Part shown: positions 21,501 through 28,900 of the stretch, piece by piece
Layout of the letters: each line of letters begins with the position of its first letter
Position numbering within the stretch: position 1 is the first letter of the stretch
NCBI GenBank assembly: GCA_944383315.1
Contig: CALWPB010000005.1
Span: 1-56,150, forward strand
DNA: 56,150 bases
Reading direction: 5' to 3'
Origin: an uncultured Clostridia bacterium
Lineage (GTDB): Bacteria > Bacillota > Clostridia > Christensenellales > UBA1242
Program-made: the position numbers and the translations under genes
Notes under the pieces: generated by a model
What the model was told of the DNA's origin: nothing
Database searches by the model: none
The model's input: the letters and a program-made list of their open reading frames with translations, nothing else

Positions 21501-22880
21501 TTTAGTAACAGCATTATAGCCAGATGAAAGTTCGCAATAATCACTGTTATAGATATATGCATTCCCTTCCCTTACTGCCTGAATCTGTACACGAAATGCC
21601 TTTCCACCAGTTGCCGCAAGTTCATCAAGGGAAATTGTATAAGTCGTGGTTACCAACTGCTCAATAGTACGAAAATTAAAGTATGTACTATTCTCGTCAT
21701 CAGGATTCATATTTGCCCAAAGTATAAGATTATATGAAGTTGCTATATAAGGAGTATTTGGGTCATAAGGATTTATATCAGACACAGGGTCCCATTTAAT
21801 TACTAGGTTATTCCCTTCCTTGTACATTTGCACAGTTTCACTATTAGGTGTCGAAAGTTTATGCTTTACAAGATATGTAATAGTATTACTTGTTTGGCTT
21901 GCTATTACTACATTTGGGTCATACTTTGCAACAGCAGTTATGTAAATACTATGTTCGCCCAATGTATCAGTAATCGGCACTCCATTAATTGATAAATCAT
22001 TAAGATTGAGTGCAAATTCTTGATTGAAATCAAGGTCTTCCGTTTTGATAGTGGTAACTAACACACCATCAACAAAAACTTCATAACTCTCAACTGCATA
22101 ATCAAGGTCCCAATAAAGAGTTTTAACAGTGCCTTGCTCGTAAGAATTATTTGTTACTATAGGGTCTAGACGTATTGTGGGGGGAGTAATACTTCTAGTC
22201 TTAAAATAATTTTGTGGCTCACTTAATTCACTTGTGCGAATATACTGATTACTCTCACCTGTAATCAAGTTTGTTGAAGTTGCTTGAACATAGAATGAAA
22301 AGAAATCGAGTTCGCTATATGGCGCTTGATTCAAAATTGTTGAAAAGTCAAAGTTGTTAGTGTCTGATTTGAAGGCTCTTTCTGGATCAAGTTCGTCTGG
22401 TGAATTTGAAGTAACTATATAAATATTATAACTTTCAGCCAATGGAACTTGTCCCCAATATAATACATCGGAATTCATAGTCAAACTTGTGGGGGTAGCA
22501 AGTGTTGTACTATTTTCCCCGTATACCACATCACTTGGATATGAATTATAATCGCTTGTCGAGTGAAGTGCACGGACTGTAAACGAATATAACGCATAAT
22601 TACGAATATATGCAGAAACATTTACTTGCGTTTGGTTAGTTACAAAAATATTTTCACCACCGTTCACAACAATTTGATAACTTTCCGCATTTTCTACAGG
22701 GTCAAAAGTCAGCATCCAATTACTCGTGTCGAGCCGAACATTTGTAGGTGTAGCGAGTCGTTGTGTTAACGAAGTATTAGGTAAATTGTTAGGTTTTAAC
22801 AAAAATATCAAACCGACAATACTCAAAATAACAAGTATTGCTACAACCACTACTATAGTTATCTTAACTGCTTTGGACAT
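9558..22880 (-). CDS. Giant membrane-anchored FN3-like repeat protein, 4440 aa
   Basis: Residues 1-30 (MSKAVKITIVVVVAILVIL...) form a single N-terminal transmembrane or signal-anchor helix; nearly everything else should be outside the cell. From about residue 42 on there are tandem units of roughly 90-110 aa with the FN3-like pattern LATPTNVxL...WxxVxxAxxYxIxV; at least 15 are recognisable in the first 1900 residues. The middle and C-terminal thirds are more diverged beta-rich sequence. The end is Gly/Ser-rich (GSVSGVSFGGR) with no LPxTG motif. Start 22880 is preferred because AGTGGGGGA precedes it; the same frame is open to ATG 22973. It is probably co-transcribed with the lipoprotein gene 112 bases upstream. 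Likely adhesin or scaffold; ligand unknown. Confidence 0.88.
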   Translation of the reverse strand: MSKAVKITIVVVVAILVILSIVGLIFLLKPNNLPNTSLTQRLATPTNVRLDTSNWMLTFDPVENAESYQIVVNGGENIFVTNQTQVNVSAYIRNYALYSFTVRALHSTSDYNSYPSDVVYGENSTTLATPTSLTMNSDVLYWGQVPLAESYNIYIVTSNSPDELDPERAFKSDTNNFDFSTILNQAPYSELDFFSFYVQATSTNLITGESNQYIRTSELSEPQNYFKTRSITPPTIRLDPIVTNNSYEQGTVKTLYWDLDYAVESYEVFVDGVLVTTIKTEDLDFNQEFALNLNDLSINGVPITDTLGEHSIYITAVAKYDPNVVIASQTSNTITYLVKHKLSTPNSETVQMYKEGNNLVIKWDPVSDINPYDPNTPYIATSYNLILWANMNPDDENSTYFNFRTIEQLVTTTYTISLDELAATGGKAFRVQIQAVREGNAYIYNSDYCELSSGYNAVTKMQTPTDVRVIDANGVYSLTWREVSGAQAGYLVSVYDADIVDGELQVGSLRLSQTVYTTNIQISDYMSANNLEAGLYAVRVLTKGYSSYFTDSDPSDYAELNYKVRLDTPVIQRVERAEGTSNKRQITMYFTYVENAQYYYINVDGNLAGTIVQPAEKPADGLIVDEFYVSNYINGYDVPAQYKITVQAVVRDNLDEINYINSVVSAAYPFVNSYKHSAPDYVKAMQEPGSNVVSLTWGEVGTVTNSGGRYNVEVNGTLLTNVDTTGTSIDDISNYLVLGENTISVYAADSGQLYEASDRTTISFNYSYVLSGSSQLRFDVVSGERQIQITIPAFNRYVTNYYLEFSTGKTISVTCEAGQDAVFNVGFDYLPLYENVTITVYAGKIDANTNQPNLTPCSWTDNFTNDLYIEAPSISLDEENYILTLSVTDVSIPYTSSIEWRFTGTTGVTYTAYITDFSTGGTFTFDLRELGLINDGEELLVGSYNIYASAIGNANNLRSEEASYAFVISKKLATPTGFVQADDNSYLQWNYIEDVESYSVKIDGTTYDDVIIGEYTAVIDGVYTRVIRLTIPSGVFGAAKVYNFEIQALAGDNIYYFDSDVATYEWDFSNKLASPVVDAVQRNNQWNLRILYNNLVSNYTITSPQIPELNSSVSSIQDGYVYLNIETLLASRLAGEYTFSVVANPRDAETYTPSDATNYVFTWTKLFDTPVINVSQDMDTNEVNINWDAITAELVDGSFISPSGYSVMVTSVSDGRTIVNTTADTNNYTITGTELAQMTSGDYFVSVTALGNGAMRDSYIGSVRFVYQEQLSAPQIVFMAGGDYATVVDGSSATISATLDSRAYQFDLKIELLDSSGEIADSNVYTNLTWSNNTYTLLGEVHFTERGIYKISVRSSQNGRYAPSPWSNELVVYFAQSFAVADNIVLNYDDAQGQFVVTFDALTLPELISDVTYSAVVEYNNGGTTDSVNIDSITGETFTFAGDENWVNAWNTQFSTFTITITANTSAIPCTPSDLGLSEFNFAPTSSTVYSFIIGSMTDPTNIEMTANGQSITITWSGDKRYPEKTYYYSVQVVAADGTSSYLTESGWGAESAELNTTNETLTFTLPTNAVYGIHFTVRSQFDTIQSKSVTKIFVNTANLADIDDFTITYNTNSGSYLATWTNVLQNSVSFTGATYRFTLNGQDVSLDSVDISGSTVSVPISNDIINNALAAGRSATWAITATEGYYQVGDEQFVAYNSQLYSNFINLPVVIIDAPTNLTIDGTEVTWSPVTFATRYQIYISETENGEVLDGRTAFTTSTSYDISTLVEGLGAGQYYVVVTVAEDTENGIYTTVDTGKASVGYTQYTSISGIERLNLTTITNSGRFVNYVTWYYDEHYTTPEGDYTDVDVKFDVYITDSEGVVTYVVEDATATRDAGAGNNGKFYFVQDSQNTNKATYYFNYLDGTPEDVSRKILAGECLFSVVVKGYGAYLDSAPTSTNYTNKFALSKIENSDLFTIVPDLFVENVVDHEVVNESADLDAYEESYGFNEKYLIIKNDTLSYAQYFKVYISTKTDSDGSDIFEYVGTIENKATELTYDAIVNTTAKLRLPNAVSGLNKIKIVPWGDEEYYKYVEGSTEYFLSEAEDKLASIFDYNLYMRNDAPLLTALSIDLGYSDSPTNHNVSKVNIVFRNAQNGMTYRVTPHYKDYYNSDTETVGTPFDITLTDADFDNNVPLGLAVYEYIKTYGPHEFWFDVQAMASGEYELNSHISTTPNTFNFITKLMEFAPSRNGDASVNSLVTEVTADNADEFAENGSLYWTLPTHPYSIKVRYTVTMSDLTQEYGIVQMESHKLEYSAYLNIIVADDGSITYTIEQGETKYFVLDTPNNRLIFDMTAYFENTARAGSTGMYYLAGTYEYMITATAFDKNGNTFATRIFSPTPYGTENSMMPYTYRDIPYPFTPIDIQLDSSGVLSWGFNDTIYGNSEYINTAKFTIVVRNWNDSHTEYTEFTREVEGDYSADISDLLIAGGHNRNDVYIYTNSPFEYYLDSVWVEVDTRNLQSSTDLPGLSLSWDDHREVEISLNTDISQAVYQDIINNGNTVWISVSILKLNWSIGDPTPAPTTYDEVRASGNFIDEVVWNQPATEDFYNYITYYHGMLHYSFNFVNELNVLSSANEILASTWLSGGDSLASGYYYIKVQLQSSSTYYASSSAESEKMVREVWRSSTADATIEGPHLTTKMGDSELANPVNGNDRLWGEDQYKDAYLSIYVNTISQVVDGVTYYRLPSTITVTARLYTNPGYDVENYYSMTYNIPDPSMLGTSDTYIDPDNPDVRINRCYVNGQVDNSRVQVVMNIHLLFDTNINAGVYHIYWVLDGNEVGDSSPSTDPYRLNTEVCHYVILPTPILDYRLDYTGTNYESYVLNWILTPDKYTYQVNESCEYNLNIFAFEQTEDGRYASDILYNSLSAEEQALFLSAERRMEYFVNNANVTTKLIEYKTVSELNGRDCYIHLDTDSGMHLTPNKSYKIYVFLSTPGWNESMPLSERNKLYYLPSDTSVGVEYLYKEVSGQHQNASVSVTQDYPLENTDIANGAYYTFVSTQPDNYNNAFELYVYNTQDPRAATDRDWTAKQEAEGTYLAHWIIGTRDNVSAADGSQNLYILYDYQDRKIGSGNWAYTLGDDWRNRAIGYIVDRSISFDQLTMTELLYNEVNQDLTLNKILTPITYYCKIKTWINNNDVNANAPTLNDAGEYYEDDVIYSKKWIRNHVPYVKNEDGSINEEMVDNFYNELQESQITVPFLDINSLNPSYYFTFQHQIKYAMPTLPEVNGIEILNKDGSSDYVDYTYVGAVDGYVIDDANYGYYYRIWLDNLYTTDPLIRNDKVINMEIGYTTYSDEDGGSSGRGNAGNVWTWQGSAQFEIHYVDDPEDENYQRAYIELMYDSPEAGAGGEGGLYAMLDAALPNIVSFRFTAVTDAKPTINVGEDNTYDSFLTANNAQKGTFDGITSQMMYRVYHDSDMSQSDDYLTVFKQYTVPDITLMFDDMTNELKEATSMQKYEGSNGILYDTNLVSDVSKGDYTGLAANTYIYTRPDSLNWNSDHTAGQRFEYGMVSTNLNTTYEIKLTYAGRSTTVTIRTHDVNATLTEFTNAVNQSIASGNTVDETRFDYSNYVDKYPYEVSCLYKALYDLINESTPTSSGQYHGGLVDIDIRTVAPSGEDALNWVTSRWASEARETGLYSFYFYARLETVKTTFNQNEANFDDYSENGISSHYCYDGSYYYYQSYIPLHYESISRDVNYYIYLTRDAGTMEGRRTYNETYSIDNAIVRDACTIRPSNTNAWNIKNLTDILKIDLMTPEDANSINQGSNENHRYNQWALPVHESDTWHINIIAAVDDSMEYVGRGFNSKSAGMDYTVNLEIKMDIQSLSMTLEPLVNKSNNTIAALQTSHFVDSSTGMWYNYSTTQDKQGQEYNMAPNRARFLLYYPYQQRWLSVSKWFSIEQNTETRYYDLFYDYIKEVLIDDPEMRGSDGFKIRVQFGYYLSGDFNNNHIHNSDYSVELLLDYYRQLPFDTTRISFRQSGSTIVMNADYSVNNQFERLEVTINQYNRENNKRLTKSNINISKSGSSMISYRATGYFEYNNADCFSSDSYSDADIDDCINGYLTSYTGYVQGGDNWFTVTPIHDGYEVEHNLLEKGISYDDYCDFDVLIHPSASFDYDTETYTESFEATSKWIWKHDAGSDSSAIEQETQSPGSWGYITNASISTSYMRGGSMKASWEYGFEISESDLNNVRVDFPEVLPTYQGMIYSSSSNGSTSMTFSRRTNYLNINVTTHCKPGFESVFSGGGSWSFNLSVSQGDGVQSFVPRTKAYVNQDDVMNYVSAEVTGGGISSARVEHVLDVAGAVLFDIYRRTVTANVKVTYTGPEGFSFTVDLGGASVSGDSVILGQVIGSRSGSTDGGSVRVSGGSGSTTLRGQTAEQGNILDAAQAYNANVSGSVSGVSFGGR

Positions 22881-22910
22881 AATTATCCCCCACTTTCTTT
22901 TGAGTGTAAA

Positions 22911-22968
22911 AAATTCGAGCAAATCACAGGCACGTCTTAGAACAAAAAGTTTGAGTAAATTACGGGCA
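22911..22968. repeat. Imperfect 36-bp-period repeat in the giant gene leader
   Basis: 22911-22932 and 22947-22968 match at 17 of 22 positions, and all five differences are transitions. The period (36 bases) is a multiple of three, and in the upstream-extended frame gives the parallel peptides RNLLKLFVLRR and CDLLEFFTLKR. It lies between the upstream ATG (22973) and the preferred start (22880). Confidence 0.5.
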
Positions 22969-22992
22969 AACATTATCTAGAAATATTTTTAT

Positions 22993-25900
22993 TTAACTTA
23001 GAGTTGCAGGGTCAACCCAAGTTATAGTTGGATTACTTCCCTCTGTATAAGCAAACTGTGCAACAAGTCCATCATATCTTTCATAAATACAATCTACCAA
23101 CTGATTATTTGATTGTACTGTTACTTGATTGATTTTATCTGGACCATTCAAGAAAGCTTCAACATAATTGTTTTTATCAAAACTTTCTACATTATTTATA
23201 CTATTTGTGTATGTACTACCATTAGAGCCGTAAACGACGCTTGTTCGTGTTGGTGTACTTGTCTTGTTATCATACATCACAACACTATTTTGAACATACC
23301 AAACACTTATAATGTTACCTGTCGTTGCCATACCAACGATAGCACCAGCAAACATAGCACTTGAAACATCAATTTCCGCAGGGTCATAGTAGTATCTGTT
23401 ATAACGAACATCACCTATATTTACACAACTTAAAGCATATCCACCAGTTTCTTGAGTACCTACGATACCACCAAGAGCCGCAGATGCGCCTTCTGTTGAA
23501 ACAGTACCCAAATTCATACAGTATGTAACAAATGAAATACGCGACATACCTACGATACCACCAGCAGTACTTGCTTCAATACTACTTCCACCTAATCTTT
23601 CGTTTATAGTCGAAACATTCGCATAGTTGACACAACCCGAAATGTATGAGTAAATGAATACTTCTTCATCGTCGTTTATCATTGTAGTATTTCCAACTGA
23701 AGCACCAGCAATACCACCTGTGTAATATCCACTTATTTCTGCACGGTTGTTATATGAAGTATCCATATTAGCAACACCATTATTACTACCGATAATATTA
23801 CCTGACGAATTAAGACCAGCAATACCACCTACATAAGTAATATAATTTAAATCATTGGTTGATTGAATAACAAGGTCTAACATATTTGTACAACCATCGA
23901 TTCTACCTACCGCGCCCTCAAAGTTTTCATATATACCTTCATCTTCTGGAGCATTAGCATAACGGTCATTAACACCAACAAAACCACCTACAAATATATT
24001 GGTATTATTTACAGTTCCTTGTATTACAGAAGTGTAAACAGTCTCATCTCTATCACCTATTGACGAACCATCAACCTTACAGTCAATTATCCAACCGTAA
24101 TTACGTTGTGCAAATAAACCGTTGTACGAGCCCGCAGCAAGTGTTGAAACATCAAGCCTATCAGCAACAAGAGTCAAGTCTTTGATAATTCCGCGACGGT
24201 TTTCAAAGTTATTCTCACCAGCACCCGTAAGTTCTGTACCCAATATACGACTCCACCAACCAAATGAAGTTGCGCCACTGTATTGAATATTCTTGATTGA
24301 ATGACCAGCGCCATCAAAACCACCAGTAAATGTTAAGTTTTTATAAACTTGGTCTACTGCGCTTGCTGTTAAACCATCTGGTATTGGGAAGTTTGTAGTC
24401 GTATCTACGTTTTCTTGTTGAAGGATATCCAAATCTGTAAGCGTGATATCTTGTCCAAGTTTAAAGTAAAGTTCAGGCAACCAATATACAAGTTCAAGTT
24501 GATATTCAGCAGAGTATCCTGTAACATCTTTAATCACAAATGGCGATTCTGGAGTACCGTTACCACTATCAAAGTATTGGAATGCAATTTGTTCAAGAGA
24601 TAATGTTGAACTACCAAATGCTATACCATCACTATTTAAGACATTCATACGTATTTCATCAAAGTACGCAACTTCCCAGAGAGGAATTTGTGAAATTTCC
24701 TCAACACTAGTTACTCTCTTGTGTACAAGTTCATCACTTCCATTTACGCGATATGTAAACATAATCACATCAGCCGCAACTTCGATATAACTACTTTCCT
24801 CAGGTTCGTAGCCACCTACTGAACTATTACTAATATCCCAGTTAAGGCGAAGTCCTGGACCATTGATTTCATCCAATTCAAATGATGTTGGTGCATTAAG
24901 CATATATGCGCCACAATCATAAGTATTACTATTCAAGTATATTACATTATTGCCGTCCGTAATATCCGTTTCGGTATCCACAGTACCTGCAATATAGCCA
25001 TACATATTGTATTTTAATATACCTTGTTCTGGTCTATTATTTCCAGCCTGTTGTAAAGCATCATCAATATCTTCTTGCGAAATATTGATTGTTGGTACAT
25101 CAAATACGTTGATACTTCTATCAATATTCCAACCAGTACTGTTGCCACCAACCGAAGTACCAAGATAAGTAATATCGAGATACAAGTGCATATCAAGGTC
25201 AAGGTCGGCGAACTGCCCTTCATCGTAATTTGAACCCAAATTCCATTCAAGTTGTCCCCAATCATTAATGTATAAATATCTAGATTCTCCTGATGACATT
25301 TCGGTAAGAGCGATGTCAGGAAGTTTAACAATATTAGTCATTGATGCTGACCACATACAGTTTGTATAACCTTCGTAAGCACCCTTTGCGGTCGAACTTT
25401 CACCTGCGTGTCTTACTTTTATTGAATTAAAGTTCTTACCTTTTGCTTCTTCAATATCGTCAAATGAGTAAACATTTGTATCAAGGTGTTTCAACGGGCT
25501 TGCTTCTTCACCGCTATAAACGTATTCGATATCATATCCCGAACGTGAACCATTACTTGCTGCTGACCAATTTAATCTACCATTTGTAACATTTAAGTCA
25601 CTTATTTGACCGCCGTAAATAATCGTAAAGGAACTATATGCATCACTTGTAAGGTAAATAGAATTAGAGTCATTAGTACCTGTCCACGTGTTACCGATTG
25701 AGTATAAGGTAATTTCATATCTACCGCTTAATTCTTTGAACACTTCACTAGCATAGAAATATTTTGCAGTGCCATCAAGTGTGAACGTGTAACTTTCATT
25801 ATCAGCAACTTCCAATCTATATGCCGTAGCGCCCGAATCATCAATCCATATACCACTTTCATTACGCAAGCCCCAATCGAATTCACCATTTACAATTCGG

Positions 25901-28900
25901 CTATATGCTTCGCTTCTGCCATTTACGTTATAATCATTTGGAGCATACAATTTAGTTACTGGTTGTGCAACAGATAAATCACTTGTTACATATCCCATAA
26001 AGTATGTAGCATCATCATCTTGAATAGTAATCTCTGTATTAGTTTCGCCACCGATTAATCTAAATTGTAAATCATAAGTACCATAATTTACACCTGTAAT
26101 AGGGCTACTATATTGATTAGTTGCCGCATCAGCCGTAATTGTAAAGGCATTAAACACCGCCCCCGCAGCTGAGGTCAAGGTTGCCTCATAAACTGACGCA
26201 CCAGTTACAGCATTCCAGTAAATTGAACCATCTTTTACATACCAACCATTATATGTTGATTCGTTTTCAATACCACTATTTACTGAGTTCGCATTGAATG
26301 GAGCCAATCTTTCAATAATGTACAGACAATTTTCCCATTCTGATGATATCAAATAACTCGAGTTACCCAGCGCACGTAAACGTAATTGATATTTTACCCC
26401 AACTTCAAAGCCTTCGCTCATATCAAAAGTATTGATACCAGCATTCAAACTCTTGTGAATTGCACCTTCGGTATTGAGAGAATAATTCCCCGTTGAAGCG
26501 CTATTAAGTGGAGTAAATACAAGTTCAAGACCTTTATCAAACTGGTTTGTCTTATTGAATAAAAGAATACCATCATCATTAAATGAAACCGTAGGCGCTC
26601 CATATACATATGCCGTATAGGTCGAACTTACAGGCCCTTCCATTAGATATACAGTATTTGGACTTGATGCAGAAGTTGCACGGCTAACTATCCCATCGCT
26701 ATCAGCAATTACTGTTTGAACCGTTATTCTCAATATTCCAGCAGGATATGATTTAACGTCAATTTCTTCGCCTGTTTCATTATATGCTTTGCCAAATAAA
26801 TTAAATGAAGTAGTTGTATACGGTAAATAATACGAATCAACAACGGTTTCACCATCCACAATCGTCGTAATATTTACACGATATTTCATATAATCTGCCG
26901 CGCCCTCAGCATTCCACGACAAAATTGGATTTTCACTTTCATCACGCGTCATAGTAATGCCAATAGGTTTAACTAACCTTTCTATATATAATTTATCCGA
27001 ATATTTGCTATCCAAATATTTAGTTCCAGCAAGTTTTTCCGCAACAGGAGTTTCTGGGTCAGACGGGTTATCGTGAGTGTATCCCTTTCTTAAAATTCGA
27101 ATATAGTATTCACCACTTCCGCGGTCAGGCAAAGTATATTTATTTTCAGTAACAGTCGATGTTGCAATCAAAATCTCACCACGTGTGGGGCTAACTTCAT
27201 AAACTTGAATAATATACGACTTATTCTCTACATTCGTATCCGTCCAAGTAATCGTTCTACCATCAATTGATACGTGAGATGGGTCAACCTGTGGATAGAA
27301 TTGTTTTTGCACGACATATGTTCCTGACTCAGGCAATGCTGTTGTTGGTCGAGTATAAGGTGCACTCAATTCACTATCATATACCCTATCCCAAATACTT
27401 ACAGCCTTGATGCTAATAAATAGTTGAACGTTGTAGAAAGTTTCAGGCAACTCATCAAGCGCCGAAGTAAAACCTGATTCAACAACAATATCATAAGTAT
27501 CCATTACATTATTGCCCGTATTACGTGATACAGACAAAATATATTTTGATACCATTCTAGGAGTACCACCGAGATTGTCATAAACATAATTCCACGAAAT
27601 AATACCGTTATCAATATCAAGAGAAGGTGTCTGCAGTTTGTAAATTTCAATACTACTGCTTGCATAACTTGTTAGATATCCATAATTTGCTGAAGAATCC
27701 GCATTATGTGTTGTACCCACAGCATAAATTACAAATTCATATGCACCATAAGTAAATTCAAATTCTTCATCATCAGAGCCAATAAACCATTTTTCTGTGG
27801 AGAAATTCCACGACGGATTATTTTTGTCAGCAGGCTCTACAGTTGTCGAATAAACCATATCCCCGCGTGTACGAATTCCGTCATTTACATCTATCCTATA
27901 TAATTCTATACGATACTGGTTAAGGTCTGAGTTACTTGTAGACCAATAAAGCGTACTATCACGAATTGTCAAATTTGCAGGTGTTGGTAACTGACGCACA
28001 TAAAAATTGGTACTGAAATTTGAATTTATTATATAGATAGTGTCGTTACCTAAAATTGTTGTACCAAAATATCCTGATTCGCTTGCGAGAATTGTCGCTT
28101 TCAACTGTACTGAATATGTAGTTGAACTTGTGCTTAAACCTTTAATAACTGCAGAAGTTGAACCAATAGTTAAAACAGGATCAGAAGTTACACCGTATTC
28201 TTGAGAACCAACTTTTAACACATATCTAATACCCGTGTGCCCCTCAGCAACGTTACCATCATCAAACGCATCCCAAGTAATAACACCATTTTCCACACGA
28301 ACATTGCTAGGAGTTTCAAGTTGATACGTACTAATACCAGTTGACCAATCACCGTTGATATAATTTCCATTATTCATATTAATTGCACGCACTTTAAACA
28401 CAAAGTAGCGGTCAGTCGTAGGCAAAGTTGCAAGATGCTCTTCTACAGCAACAGATGAACTTGTATCGAATGTTGCTAAAACATCACCTTGCAATGTTTC
28501 AATACGTACCTCAACCCTATCAGTATTTATAGGTCGCTTCAAAGAATCTAACATATCCCATTGCAATTCACCATCTTGAACACGCAATTTTGTAGGCACA
28601 CCGTAACGAGAAATATTAATTACATCAGTTTCATCGCTATCTATATACATATTATTGTCTGCATTAACAGCACGTACAGACACAACATAGTTAGTTGAAA
28701 CTTGCGACATATCATCATTTGTCGGTTCATATTCATAAGTGTCCTTACCAGGAATTACTGCGACAGTAGGATTTTCATTCGCACCTGCACCAAAATCAAT
28801 TTCGTAATAAGTTGCACCATCAACAGCATCCCATACAAGTTTACCATTGAAAACCTTAAAGTTTGTAGGAGTTGCAAGTTTTATAAAACTTTCATTATGT

